A stretch of 64,000 nt of DNA, taken from assembly GCF_015244705.1 (NCBI RefSeq), contig NZ_JABCQF010000006.1:1-64000 (forward strand), given 5' to 3'. Origin of the DNA: Gluconobacter potus. Its GTDB lineage: Bacteria > Pseudomonadota > Alphaproteobacteria > Acetobacterales > Acetobacteraceae. Shown piece after piece: positions 11,861 to 20,801 of the stretch; the stretch's first letter is position 1, and each line of letters opens with the position of its first letter. A model generated the notes under the pieces. The model ran no database searches. It saw only the letters and a list, made by a program, of their open reading frames with translations, and was not told the origin of the DNA. Position numbers and translations under genes: made by a program.

Positions 11861-12787
11861 TCAATAGCCGCGTCCGGTATCGATGACGCCGGTCATGGGT
11901 TCACCGGCTTCATAGCGGCGCAGATTGGCCAGAACGGCCTCGGCTGCGGTGTCCGACTGGGCAGCGCTGGCGATATGCGGGGTCAGGAAAATGCGCGGAT
12001 GATCCCAGAACGGATGTTCGGGTGGCAGCGGTTCGGGTGTGGCGACGTCAAGCACGACCTGTGAGAGCTGACCGCTGTCGAGGGCCGGGATCAGATCGTC
12101 CTGCACCAGATGACCGCCACGGCCACAGTTGATGAGACAGGCGCCTTTGGGCAGTTTCTCAAACAGGCTGCGATTGAGGATGCCGCGCGTGGCGTCCGTC
12201 AGCGGGACGAGACAGACCAGAATGTCGGTTTCCGCCAGAAAGGCATCCAGCTCCCCTGCCCCGGCAAAGGACTTCACACCCGGAACCTCCCGGCGACTGC
12301 GGCTCCAGCCCCGGCATTCGTAGCCGAAGGAAACGAGCTTCTCCAGAACCGGACTGCCCAGTTCTCCCATGCCCATGAGGCCAACACGGTACAGCTTCGC
12401 CGGACGGTTATGCGAGCCGTCCCAGACATGTTCGCGCTGCTGGCGGGCATAGCGGAACATGTCCCGGTGAAAGGACAGAACCGCCCACAGGACATATTCG
12501 ATCATGCCCTCCACCAGACTGCTCTCCACCATACGGATGATCTGCACGCCCGGCGGCACATTGGCGAGATTGAGCTGGTCGATCCCCGCGCCCAGCGAAA
12601 ACAGGACTTCGAGATTGGGAAAAAGCGTGGCGAGATCGTCCGGTGTCTTCCAGGCCGCGAGATAACGGACATCCTCTTTCGGGCCGGTTTCGGGCCAGAT
12701 ATGGAACGGGATGTCGGGACGGGCCTTCGCGAACTTCTCGCTCCAGACCTTCGCGCGTTCGGGCGTATGATGGAAGACGATCGACAT
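11861..12787 (-). CDS. ghrA: D-2-hydroxyacid dehydrogenase, GhrA-type glyoxylate/hydroxypyruvate reductase
   Basis: A 308-residue member of the NAD(P)-dependent D-2-hydroxyacid dehydrogenases, cytosolic, likely reducing glyoxylate to glycolate or hydroxypyruvate to glycerate. The nucleotide site is VGLMGMGELGSPVLEKL with a basic SRSRRE after the second strand, favouring NADPH. The catalytic Arg is in NCGRGGHLV and the His in LTPHIASAAQ. The ATG at 12787 is preceded by GGAGAG; the frame extends 21 codons further but without an RBS. Its place beside the ureide cluster, which uses glyoxylate, may be meaningful. Confidence 0.85.
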   Translation of the reverse strand: MSIVFHHTPERAKVWSEKFAKARPDIPFHIWPETGPKEDVRYLAAWKTPDDLATLFPNLEVLFSLGAGIDQLNLANVPPGVQIIRMVESSLVEGMIEYVLWAVLSFHRDMFRYARQQREHVWDGSHNRPAKLYRVGLMGMGELGSPVLEKLVSFGYECRGWSRSRREVPGVKSFAGAGELDAFLAETDILVCLVPLTDATRGILNRSLFEKLPKGACLINCGRGGHLVQDDLIPALDSGQLSQVVLDVATPEPLPPEHPFWDHPRIFLTPHIASAAQSDTAAEAVLANLRRYEAGEPMTGVIDTGRGY

Positions 12788-12943
12788 TCTGCGTGCTCTC
12801 CAGCCGGAAATATGTCCGGCGATGCTCGCGCCGTGCGGAGTTCGGATCAACCCTGCACACCTGTTTGTGTATGACAGGATGTCGGGAACGCAGACCGGGT
12901 TCGGGCGTAGAGGAGACTGGATCTCTTACAGGAGGGCAGGATC

Positions 12944-13132
12944 ATGCCTCGTGGAGACAAGTCAGCCTATACGGACAAACAGAAGCGTCAGGCGGAGCAT
13001 ATCGAGGAAAGCTACGAAAAGCGGGGCGTGTCCGAAAAGGAAGCCGAGCGCCGGGCCTGGGCCACCGTCAACAAGGAAGACGGTGGCGGGAAAAAGAGCG
13101 GATCGGGCCGGAAGAACCATCCGAAGAAATAG
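12944..13132 (+). CDS. small charged conserved protein (often labelled plasmid stabilisation protein)
   Basis: A 62-residue, very hydrophilic protein (MPRGDKSAYTDKQKRQAEHI, then KRGVSEKEAERRAWATVNKE) ending in a Gly/Lys-rich tail (GGGKKSGSGRKNHPKK). Proteins with this start are common on proteobacterial chromosomes and are often annotated as plasmid stabilisation proteins; I know of no proven role. An RBS (CAGGAGGGCAGG) lies upstream. It stands alone between two leftward genes. The stress-protein-like composition suggests a disordered or nucleic-acid-binding protein. Confidence 0.75.
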   Translation: MPRGDKSAYTDKQKRQAEHIEESYEKRGVSEKEAERRAWATVNKEDGGGKKSGSGRKNHPKK

Positions 13133-13153
13133 GGCTTCCGGCCTGAAGACCGA

Positions 13154-14386
13154 TCAGGCAGCGTCCCAGGCAGCGCGGGCAGCATCTACGCCTGCGCCAC
13201 GGTTCAGCTTCACGCCTTCGCCGGCCAGTACGGAATCGAGGGCCGCAAGCGTGAGCAGGACCTTGTCCTTGCGGGCGTTGATGCCCATTGCCCCGATGCG
13301 CCAGATCTTGCCGGTCAGCGGACCGAAGGACGAGACGATCTCGATGCCGAAATCGTCTCGCATAAGCTGGCGGATGCGGGCATTATCCACGCCTTCCGGA
13401 ACCCAGACGCCCGTGACATTGCTCATGCGCGTGGCATCGTCGCCGTAAACCTTCAAACCCATGGCGCGCAGTCCGGCGACCATGGCACGCCCTGCCCGCA
13501 CATGACGGGCAACACGCGCCTCCACACCCTCTTCCACGACCAGACGTGCCGTTTCGCGAGCAGCATAGAGCATGGACGTGGCTTCGGTATGATGGTTCAT
13601 CCGCGCCGGAGACCAGTAATTCATCAGCATCGCCAGGTCGAAATAGTTCGACTGGATGACCGGACCATCGCCCTGGGCCTGACCCGTTGCGATTCCGGCT
13701 TCATCGTGACGGCGCTTGAGGATGGCAGCAACGGCGCGCTCGGACAGCGTGATCGGCGCGGAGCCCGGGGGACCGTTCAGGCACTTCTGAAGACCGGCCG
13801 TGGCGACGTCGATGTTCCAGGCATCGGTCTCGAACGTCATGCCGCCGAGCGTAGCCGTGGCGTCCACATAGAACAGTACATCATGTTTGCGGCAGATGCG
13901 GCCGATCTCTTCGAGCGGCTGGGCCGTCGTGGTGGAGGTATCACCATGGACGCAGGCGACCAGACCGGGCTTGTGCTCGATGATGGCAGCTTCGATGGCG
14001 GCCGGATCGACAACCTGTCCCCAGTCCACATCCACTGTACAAGGGACGCCGCCACAGCGATGGACGATTTCCGTCAGCAGCAGGCCGAAGCGGCCGAAAC
14101 GGGGGATGACGACCTTCATGCCCGGCGAGACCAACGACACCAGCGCGGCCTCAATGGCGGAGCGGGCAGAGCCGTTCACCAGCAGCGTCCAGTGGTTCTT
14201 CGTGCGGAAGACCTCGCGGTACAGGGCCATGACTTCATCCATATAGGCGGTCATTTCCGGGTCCATCTGGCCGATCACGTCATAGGACATGGCGCGAAGA
14301 ATGCGCGGATGGACGTTCGTCGGTCCCGCACCCATCAGCAGACGGGACGGCGGATCGAGTTGGGCGAAAGTCGCAGGGTGGCTCAT
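13154..14386 (-). CDS. hpxJ: (S)-ureidoglycine-glyoxylate aminotransferase
   Basis: A 410-residue class V PLP aminotransferase. The N-terminal pattern (MGAGPTNVHPRILRAMSYDV, then IGQMDP) and FGRFGLLLTEIVHRCGG closely follow the PucG/HpxJ ureidoglycine-glyoxylate transaminases rather than serine-glyoxylate enzymes. The PLP lysine is in LQKCLNGPPG (near residue 200), with the cofactor aspartate in FYVDATATLGG. It would convert ureidoglycine plus glyoxylate to oxalurate plus glycine. It overlaps the allantoate amidohydrolase by 4 bases (ATGA), which supports the ureide role. A generic alanine/serine-glyoxylate transaminase is the alternative. Confidence 0.82.
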   Translation of the reverse strand: MSHPATFAQLDPPSRLLMGAGPTNVHPRILRAMSYDVIGQMDPEMTAYMDEVMALYREVFRTKNHWTLLVNGSARSAIEAALVSLVSPGMKVVIPRFGRFGLLLTEIVHRCGGVPCTVDVDWGQVVDPAAIEAAIIEHKPGLVACVHGDTSTTTAQPLEEIGRICRKHDVLFYVDATATLGGMTFETDAWNIDVATAGLQKCLNGPPGSAPITLSERAVAAILKRRHDEAGIATGQAQGDGPVIQSNYFDLAMLMNYWSPARMNHHTEATSMLYAARETARLVVEEGVEARVARHVRAGRAMVAGLRAMGLKVYGDDATRMSNVTGVWVPEGVDNARIRQLMRDDFGIEIVSSFGPLTGKIWRIGAMGINARKDKVLLTLAALDSVLAGEGVKLNRGAGVDAARAAWDAA

Positions 14387-15618
14387 GACTGGAACTCCTT
14401 GACGAAGGCAAGCAGGGCGCGATGGGCGAGATCGACGTCTCCCACGCGGACGGTTTCATCGGGATGATGGCTCAGGCCGCCGGGGCTGCGGATGAAGAGC
14501 ATTCCCATCGGACACAGATCGACCATGGCCATGGCGTCGTGGCCGGCGCCACTTAGAAGGCGCTGGGCCGGGCGACCTGTAACGCTTGTGACGGCCCGCG
14601 CCAGACCTTCCACCAGTTCAGGCGCACAGGCGGCGGCAGGCAGATGCTGGGGCGTGTCGAACGTGATCCCCAGACCGCGCCGGGCCGCAATGGCACGCAG
14701 ATCCGTGCGGATGGCATCGGCCATGGCATCACGCGCCTCGTTGGTTTCGGCCCGCATGTCGAGCGAGAAGCGGACTTCACCGGGAATAACGTTTGACGTG
14801 TTTGGCGTAACGTCGATCTGACCAACCGTAGCGACCTGCGTCGCGCCGCCTGAGGCGCCATTGCGTTCGACCGCAAGGACCATTTCAGCCGCCGCCGCAA
14901 GAGCATCCTGACGCATACTCATGGGAGTCGTGCCCGCATGGTCGGACTGGCCGGTGACGGTGACACGCTGGCGGGTCTGGGCGGCGATGGCCGTGACGAC
15001 GCCGATTTCGCCATCCGCGTTTTCAATCGCGGGGCCCTGCTCGATATGGGGTTCAATATAGGCAACCAGTTCGTCGGGACGGCGGGCAGCTCCGGTCAGA
15101 CGGGCGGGATCGAGACCGTAGCGGATCATGGCGTCGGCCATGGTTATCCCGGACGCATCCGTCATGTTTTCGGGAATGGACTCGATCAGCCCGGCCATGG
15201 CGCGGGAGCAGATCATGGGAGCCGCAAAACGCGAGCCTTCCTCGTCTCCGAAGCCCATGACCTCAATGGCAAATGGCAGGCGCGTTCCTTCTTCATTCAG
15301 GACAGAAACAAGCTCGATCCCCAGCATGACGCCCAGATTCCCGTCGAAGGCCCCCCCATTGCGGACGGTATCGAGATGGGAGCCGATCATCAGCGCCGGA
15401 GCGCCGGGCGTCAGGCCTTCATAGCGCCCGATCAGGCTCCCGGCCGCGTCCAGACGGGTGGTCAGGCCGGCTTCTTCCATCCACTGCGCGACCTGTGTGA
15501 GGGTACGCTGATAGGCGGGGCCAAGCCAGAAACGGAACAGACTGCCCGGGGTCTCGCTGAATGGAACATCCGCGAGAATACGGCACCGCTCGACGGCGCG
15601 GGCTCCGTGGGCTGTCAT
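14383..15618 (-). CDS. hpxK: allantoate amidohydrolase (M20 family)
   Basis: A 411-residue M20 metallohydrolase of the allantoate amidohydrolase/N-carbamoyl-amino-acid hydrolase group. Metal ligands are visible in GSHLDTVRNGG (His, Asp), FDGNLG (Asp), FGDEEGSRF (Glu pair), and a C-terminal SGAGHDAMAM (His). TGQSDHAGTTPMSMRQDAL marks the dimerisation domain with its substrate-binding His. It would release ammonia and CO2 from allantoate to give ureidoglycine, the substrate of the next gene. The ATG at 15618 has a good AGGAG RBS. N-carbamoyl-amino-acid hydrolysis is the alternative. Confidence 0.83.
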   Translation of the reverse strand: MTAHGARAVERCRILADVPFSETPGSLFRFWLGPAYQRTLTQVAQWMEEAGLTTRLDAAGSLIGRYEGLTPGAPALMIGSHLDTVRNGGAFDGNLGVMLGIELVSVLNEEGTRLPFAIEVMGFGDEEGSRFAAPMICSRAMAGLIESIPENMTDASGITMADAMIRYGLDPARLTGAARRPDELVAYIEPHIEQGPAIENADGEIGVVTAIAAQTRQRVTVTGQSDHAGTTPMSMRQDALAAAAEMVLAVERNGASGGATQVATVGQIDVTPNTSNVIPGEVRFSLDMRAETNEARDAMADAIRTDLRAIAARRGLGITFDTPQHLPAAACAPELVEGLARAVTSVTGRPAQRLLSGAGHDAMAMVDLCPMGMLFIRSPGGLSHHPDETVRVGDVDLAHRALLAFVKEFQS

Positions 15619-15722
15619 GGGGGCTCCTGTCCGGGATGAAGTGTCAAGGCGGGTGGAACTGTGCTCTCATAACGAAGTCAGATCAAGTTGACCTGCCAAT
15701 AAATATGGTCCCACATATCGGG
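15619..15722. promoter_or_regulatory. divergent hpxK / LysR promoter region with inverted repeat
   Basis: The 104-base gap between the leftward hpxKJ operon and the rightward regulator contains the inverted repeat ATATG-N6-CATAT at 15703-15718, close to the regulator's start. LysR regulators normally bind such a divergent region and control both directions, so this is the likely operator. A TTGACC box at about 15688 may be a -35 element. Confidence 0.45.
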
Positions 15723-16607
15723 ATGAAAGATCAGATGCATCTCGACCCGTTCCATCTGCAATCCTTTCTCGCGGTCGCGGAAACGCTGCATTTCACCTCC
15801 GCCGCGCAGAGCCAGGGAGTCAGTCAGTCCACGATCAGCCAGCATGTCAGCCGGCTGGAGGAACAGCTTGGCACGCGCCTTCTGGCCCGGAGCACCAAGA
15901 GCGTCCGGCTGACGGAAGATGGCACGGCGCTGATCGGTCTGGCCCGGCAGCTTCTTCAGTGCGAGGACAGTATCCTGTCCCGTTTCCGGCAGGAGGCCCC
16001 ACGCGGGACGATCCGGCTGGGTGTGACGGAAGACCTGCTTCTGACGCGCTTCCCCGAAATTCTGGGAACATTCCGCGCCTCGCATCCATCACTGCAGATC
16101 ACAATGACGGTCGGTCTGTCAGCATATCTGGCCCGGCTTCTGGATCAGGGAGAGCTGGATGTCTGGTGCGGCATGCGGCGCACGACGGAAACACGTGGCC
16201 AGAAGCTGTGGACCGAGGACATGCGCTGGTACGCACCCACAGGGACGGAATTTCCGGCAGAGCAGTCCATTCCGCTCGTGACATTCCCCGATGGCAGCGT
16301 CACCCGGCGCCTGGCGATCGAGACGCTCAACAAGGCCGGACGCGCCTGGCATCTGGCCTTTACCAGCGGCAGTCTGGGCGCGCTTCTGGCGGCTGTGCGG
16401 GCCGGATATGGTGTGACGCCGCAGCCGGCTTTCCTGCGCAATGCGGAACATCTGCCGCATTGTGCGCCGGGACTGCTGCCGGAAATGCCGCAGGTGGAGT
16501 TCATCGCCTCAACCCGTCATCAGACCGCGCAAGGCCCGGAAGAGCTGCTCATCCGGACGCTATGCGCCCATATTCCACGCCTGCAACCTGACCTCCTGCC
16601 CCTGTAA
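15723..16607 (+). CDS. LysR-family transcriptional regulator of the ureide cluster
   Basis: A 294-residue LysR regulator: N-terminal winged helix (HLQSFLAVAETLHFTSAAQS, then VSQSTISQHVSRLEEQLGTR, RLTEDG) and a substrate-binding C-terminal domain of two lobes (TIRLGVTEDLLLTRFPEIL). The start at ATG 15723 gives a standard N-terminus; ATG 15705 lies inside the palindrome and the frame extends to 15561 without RBS. It is divergent from hpxKJ and 13 bases upstream of hpxW, so it probably senses a ureide intermediate and controls both arms. Confidence 0.85.
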   Translation: MKDQMHLDPFHLQSFLAVAETLHFTSAAQSQGVSQSTISQHVSRLEEQLGTRLLARSTKSVRLTEDGTALIGLARQLLQCEDSILSRFRQEAPRGTIRLGVTEDLLLTRFPEILGTFRASHPSLQITMTVGLSAYLARLLDQGELDVWCGMRRTTETRGQKLWTEDMRWYAPTGTEFPAEQSIPLVTFPDGSVTRRLAIETLNKAGRAWHLAFTSGSLGALLAAVRAGYGVTPQPAFLRNAEHLPHCAPGLLPEMPQVEFIASTRHQTAQGPEELLIRTLCAHIPRLQPDLLPL

Positions 16608-16620
16608 GGACCCCTCCGTC

Positions 16621-18213
16621 ATGCTGACTCCCAATGCCTTAGATGGAATGGTTACGTCTCCGCATCATCTCGCCAGTCAGGCGGGGCTGGATGTTCTGCG
16701 CGAGGGTGGAACGGCGATTGAGGCGGTCGTGGCTACAGCCTCCACGCTGGCAGTGGTTTATCCGCACATGACGGGGCTGGGCGGCGATGCGTTCTGGCTG
16801 ATCTGCTACCCCGATGGACGGACCGTGGCCATCGACGCCTGCGGTGCACTGGCCATGGGAGCGGAACACGCGCTCTATGCCGAGGCCGGACACACCACCA
16901 TCCCCTGGCGCGGCGGTCTGGCCGCCAACACAGTGGCGGGAACGGTCTCAGGCTGGGAAACGGCACTGGAACTGAGCAGCGAGATCCGCGATCCGTTGCC
17001 ACTGGACCGGCTGCTGCGCGATGCCATCCATTATGCCGAACATGGGCGTGTGGTCTCCGAAAGCGAGGGAGCACTTCTGGCGCAGAAACAGCCGGAACTC
17101 ATGTCGGACCCGACGCTGGCGCGGATCTGCTTTCCCGACGGCAAGCCATGGACAGCGGGCAGTATCCGCCAATCGCCCGAACTGGCCCAGACACTGAGAA
17201 TGCTGAACCGGGACGGGTTGCGCAGTTTCTATAACGGGCCGCTGGCGCGCAGTCTGGCCGCTGATCTGGCCGCGGCAGGCAGTCCGGTCCGGTCTCTGGA
17301 TCTTCTCGCGCATCGGGCGGAGGTCAAGGAACCTCTGCATGCGCAGACCAGCGACGGCTTTCTTTATAATACCGCCCCGCCCACACAGGGTGTGGCCTCG
17401 CTTCTGATCCTGGCCCTGTCGGATCATCTGAGCCGTGCGGACGGGCCGGAGAGCTTTGCCCACGTACATGGTCTGGTCGAAGCCACCAAGCAGGCGTTCC
17501 TCTATCGCAACCGCCATACGGATGGCAGCGAACACTCCGAGGCACTGGCCCGGGAACTGCTGGCCGATCCGGCACGGCTGGAAGCGATGGCCTCCCGCAT
17601 TTCCATGACCCACGCCATGCCCTGGACCGAGAAAACGCAATGGGGCGACACGACTTGGATGGGTGCGATCGACCGCAATGGCGTCGCGGTCAGCATGATC
17701 CAGAGCCTCTATTTCGAGTTCGGCTCCGGCGTAATGCTGCCGCAGAGCGGACTGTTCTGGCAAAACCGCGGATCATCCTTCCGTCTGGCCCATTCGGGCT
17801 GGAACATCCTGCGCCCCGGAGCCAAACCGTTTCATACGCTCAACCCCGCTGCGGCCCGGCTGCGGGACGGGCGCACGATGGTCTATGGCACCATGGGCGG
17901 CGAAGGGCAGCCCCAGACACAGGCCGCAATCTTCAGCCGTCACGTCCGTTATGGCGTGCCGCTTCAGGAAGCGCTCTGCCGTCCGCGCTGGCTGCTCGGG
18001 CGCACCTGGGGAGACGAGAGCCTGTCGCTCAAGGTGGAACCGGGATTCAGTCCGAATGTCATGTCGCAGCTTGAGGCGGCCGGGCATACGGTCGAAGCGC
18101 TTCCCGAACAGTCCATCATCATGGGTCACGCAGGCGCGCTGATCCGCCATGAAAACGGACGGCTTGAGGGTGCCACCGATCCCCGCAGTGACGGGGCCGT
18201 TGCCGCGTGGTGA
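16621..18213 (+). CDS. hpxW: oxamate amidohydrolase HpxW (gamma-glutamyltransferase-like Ntn hydrolase)
   Basis: A 530-residue member of the gamma-glutamyltransferase fold, which self-cleaves to expose an N-terminal threonine. The large-subunit start reads VTSPHHLASQAGLDVLREGG and TGLGGDAFWL. The predicted nucleophile is Thr344 in GDTTWMGAIDRNG. There is no signal peptide, unlike true GGT. In Klebsiella, HpxW hydrolyses oxamate to oxalate and ammonia in purine catabolism, and here it sits with hpxJ, hpxK, hpxX and hpxY, so that role is inferred. The ATG at 16621 was chosen by family start. A cytosolic GGT is the alternative. Confidence 0.8.
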   Translation: MLTPNALDGMVTSPHHLASQAGLDVLREGGTAIEAVVATASTLAVVYPHMTGLGGDAFWLICYPDGRTVAIDACGALAMGAEHALYAEAGHTTIPWRGGLAANTVAGTVSGWETALELSSEIRDPLPLDRLLRDAIHYAEHGRVVSESEGALLAQKQPELMSDPTLARICFPDGKPWTAGSIRQSPELAQTLRMLNRDGLRSFYNGPLARSLAADLAAAGSPVRSLDLLAHRAEVKEPLHAQTSDGFLYNTAPPTQGVASLLILALSDHLSRADGPESFAHVHGLVEATKQAFLYRNRHTDGSEHSEALARELLADPARLEAMASRISMTHAMPWTEKTQWGDTTWMGAIDRNGVAVSMIQSLYFEFGSGVMLPQSGLFWQNRGSSFRLAHSGWNILRPGAKPFHTLNPAAARLRDGRTMVYGTMGGEGQPQTQAAIFSRHVRYGVPLQEALCRPRWLLGRTWGDESLSLKVEPGFSPNVMSQLEAAGHTVEALPEQSIIMGHAGALIRHENGRLEGATDPRSDGAVAAW

Positions 18214-19466
18214 GAGCTCTGGCCGGAAACCTGTTCGCACAGGTTGTACTGGCGACGGTGCTCGGGCTTGGGGCCGGACTGTTCTTCCCGGCCCTCGCGG
18301 ATGATGTGGGATGGATGACGGCGCTGTTCATGCGCCTCATCATCATGGCGGTCGGGCCGCTGCTGTTCTGTATCGTAACACTCGGGATCCTCGGGGCCGG
18401 ATCACTGAAAACGGTCGGGCGACTGGGGGGACAGGCCCTGCTCTATTTCGAGATCATGACGACGCTTGCACTTGGCGTAGCGGTTCTGGTGGCGATGGGA
18501 CTTGGGATCGGTCGAGGCGTCGGGTTCGTGCCAACGGCCGAGGATGCGCGGATGATCGCGTCCTATGGCGACCATGCACAGAACCTGCGGGCCGGAGGCA
18601 TCAGCGGATTTCTGCTCTCGCTCGTGCCGCGCACCCCTGCGGAAGCTTTCGCACAGGGGAACGTCCTCCAGATTCTGGTCTTCGCGATTTTTGCCGGGTG
18701 CTGCCTGAGCGGCATGGGGGAGCGCGGCGCGCCTCTGGTCCGGCTGATCGAAAGCGTCTCCGAACTGTTTTCGCGCATGATGGGCGTCATCATCCGCGTG
18801 GCCCCTCTGGGTGTGTTCGGCGCGATGGTGACGACAACGGCGCGCTACGGGCTGGAGACGATCGGGCATCTGGCCGGGTTCACAGCGCTGTATTTCCTGC
18901 TGGTAGGTCTCTTTATCATTGGTGCGCTGGGCGGGGGCCTGCGGCTTGCAGGTGTCAGTCCACTGCGGTTTGCGCGTTATTTTCGCGAAGAACTGCTGAT
19001 CGTCGCCACGACCACGGCATCGGACGCAGTTCTGCCCAGCCTGATGACCAAACTCGAAAAACTCGGGGTGGAACGTCAGGTCGTGGGGATCGTGGTGCCG
19101 GCCGGGTATTCGCTCAATCTGGACGCACTGTCGATCTATCTGGGGATGGCAGTCATCTTTCTGGCCAACGCCACCGGAACGCATCTGACAATCTGGCAGA
19201 TCGCAACCCTTTTGGTGACGGCCCTCGTCACGTCCAAAGGCGCGCACGGGATTCCGGGTTTTGCGATCGTCATTCTGGCGGCAACGCTGGCGAGCGTGCC
19301 GTCCATCCCGCCCGCAAGTCTGGTGATACTTCTGGCCGTAGACTGGTTTGCGGGAATCGCGCGGGCCGTGGGCAATTTCGCAGGAAACTGCGTCGCCCCG
19401 GTTCTGATCGCCGCATGGGAGAAGCGCCTCGACCACACGAAAATGGCCGAGGCGCTGGGACGTTAA
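18207..19466 (+). CDS. dicarboxylate/amino acid:cation symporter (DAACS family)
   Basis: A 419-residue inner-membrane carrier of the DctA/GltP family with about eight helices and two re-entrant hairpins. Landmarks are GAGLFFPAL, FMRLIIMAVGPLLFCIVTLG, the serine-rich hairpin TTTASDAVLPSLMTKLEKLG and VVPAGYSLNLDALSIYLGMA. The start is GTG, overlapping the hpxW stop, so the two are translationally coupled. The family moves C4-dicarboxylates or glutamate. In this setting allantoate, oxalurate or oxamate are candidate substrates (inference). It ends exactly against the convergent hpxY stop. Confidence 0.87.
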   Translation: MVRALAGNLFAQVVLATVLGLGAGLFFPALADDVGWMTALFMRLIIMAVGPLLFCIVTLGILGAGSLKTVGRLGGQALLYFEIMTTLALGVAVLVAMGLGIGRGVGFVPTAEDARMIASYGDHAQNLRAGGISGFLLSLVPRTPAEAFAQGNVLQILVFAIFAGCCLSGMGERGAPLVRLIESVSELFSRMMGVIIRVAPLGVFGAMVTTTARYGLETIGHLAGFTALYFLLVGLFIIGALGGGLRLAGVSPLRFARYFREELLIVATTTASDAVLPSLMTKLEKLGVERQVVGIVVPAGYSLNLDALSIYLGMAVIFLANATGTHLTIWQIATLLVTALVTSKGAHGIPGFAIVILAATLASVPSIPPASLVILLAVDWFAGIARAVGNFAGNCVAPVLIAAWEKRLDHTKMAEALGR

Positions 19467-20801
19467 TCAGATCAGACGGGCTTCCGCCAGTCCGTCCGTT
19501 TCCAGCTTTTCAGCCAGAGCAAAGAGCTGGTCCTCGCGGCCCGGACGCGCGATCAACTGCGCACCGAGCGGCAGCCCCGGAACCTTCATCGGGACCGTCA
19601 GAACCGGGAAGCCCGCAAGGGTCAGGGGCTGCGTATAAAGTCCCAGATTGGCACGGGCAGAGACCATCTTGCCGCCGATTTCGATTTCCGGCTGATCGAA
19701 ACGCGGTGCTTCGCCGACAAGAGCCGGGGCCAGCAGGATGTCCGTCTTCGCAAAAGCCTCGTGCATCCGATCCCGGAACCAGTGCCGCAAGCGATGGGCC
19801 TGAAAGATCAGCGTGGACGGCAGAAGAGCCCCGGCCAGAAGCCGATCTCGGACAGCGGGATCATAGTCTGCGGCCTGTGTGCGCAGGCGTTTGAGATGCT
19901 GCCCCGCCCCTTCGGAGGCGCTGATGACAAACGCCGCAGCCCGCGCCCGCGCCACTTCCGGGAGTTCGACAACATCCGTGGCTCCCAGTGCCATGGAGAG
20001 CGTATCGATCGCGGTCTGCATCGGCGCAGACATGTTCTCGCCGAACCATCCACCCAGACGGGCAATGCGCAGCCTGCCCACATCCACATCCGCCAGCGAT
20101 CTGACGCAGAGAGCTTCAAAACAGGCTTTCAGTCCGCCCGCACTGTCGGCGAACGGGCCGACCGTATCGAGGCTCGGAACGAACGGGTAGCTGCCTTCGA
20201 CCGACAACCGCCCCTGCGTCGCCCGCACCCCCCAGATCCCACAGAGTGAGGCCGGAACACGAATGGAGCCGTTCGTGTCGGACCCGAGACCGATAGAGAA
20301 CATCCGCGCCGCCACACCCGCCGCCGAACCACCCGACGAACCACCGGCCAGACGCTCAGGCGCATGCGGATTGCGGGTATTGCCGTAATGGGCGTTGATC
20401 GTGGCGAACCCGTAGGCAAACTCGTCCATATTCGTCAGCGCAATGGGAATGGCCCCAGCCGCGATCATGTGAGCAACCAGTGTCGCATCCTGCATGGCGG
20501 GCGGGTCATTGGCGAGAACCTTTGACCCGGCCGTCGTGATTTCCCCCCGGACATCAAACAGGTCCTTGATGCCAAAAGGCACCCCGGCAAGCGGCCCCGG
20601 ATCCTGACCTTGCAGCACCAGCCGGTCCACGCGCTCGGCAGCTTCCAGCGCACGATGCATCAGCAGGCGCGTGACGCAGTTATAGTCTTTGTCCCGTGCC
20701 TCGATATCGGCCAAGGTCTTTACGGTCAGGTCGCGGGCGGAAATCTCGCCTTTGCGTACACTGGCCGCAAGCGCGAGGGTACGCTGCTGAAGGCCGCTCA
20801 T
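19467..20801 (-). CDS. hpxY: AtzE/HpxY-family amidohydrolase (amidase signature)
   Basis: A 444-residue amidase-signature enzyme with the full Ser-cisSer-Lys triad: Lys79 in FGIKDLF, Ser156 in GGSSGGSAA and Ser180 in GSDTNGSIR. It resembles the AtzE group (1-carboxybiuret hydrolase), which needs a tiny partner. That partner (hpxX) lies directly upstream with a 4-base overlap. Klebsiella hpxY belongs to the same pair in oxalurate/oxamate metabolism. A plausible reaction is removal of the terminal ureido nitrogen of oxalurate, giving oxamate after decarboxylation (inference). GatA of the tRNA amidotransferase is less likely given the partner and the neighbours. Confidence 0.82.
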   Translation of the reverse strand: MSGLQQRTLALAASVRKGEISARDLTVKTLADIEARDKDYNCVTRLLMHRALEAAERVDRLVLQGQDPGPLAGVPFGIKDLFDVRGEITTAGSKVLANDPPAMQDATLVAHMIAAGAIPIALTNMDEFAYGFATINAHYGNTRNPHAPERLAGGSSGGSAAGVAARMFSIGLGSDTNGSIRVPASLCGIWGVRATQGRLSVEGSYPFVPSLDTVGPFADSAGGLKACFEALCVRSLADVDVGRLRIARLGGWFGENMSAPMQTAIDTLSMALGATDVVELPEVARARAAAFVISASEGAGQHLKRLRTQAADYDPAVRDRLLAGALLPSTLIFQAHRLRHWFRDRMHEAFAKTDILLAPALVGEAPRFDQPEIEIGGKMVSARANLGLYTQPLTLAGFPVLTVPMKVPGLPLGAQLIARPGREDQLFALAEKLETDGLAEARLI

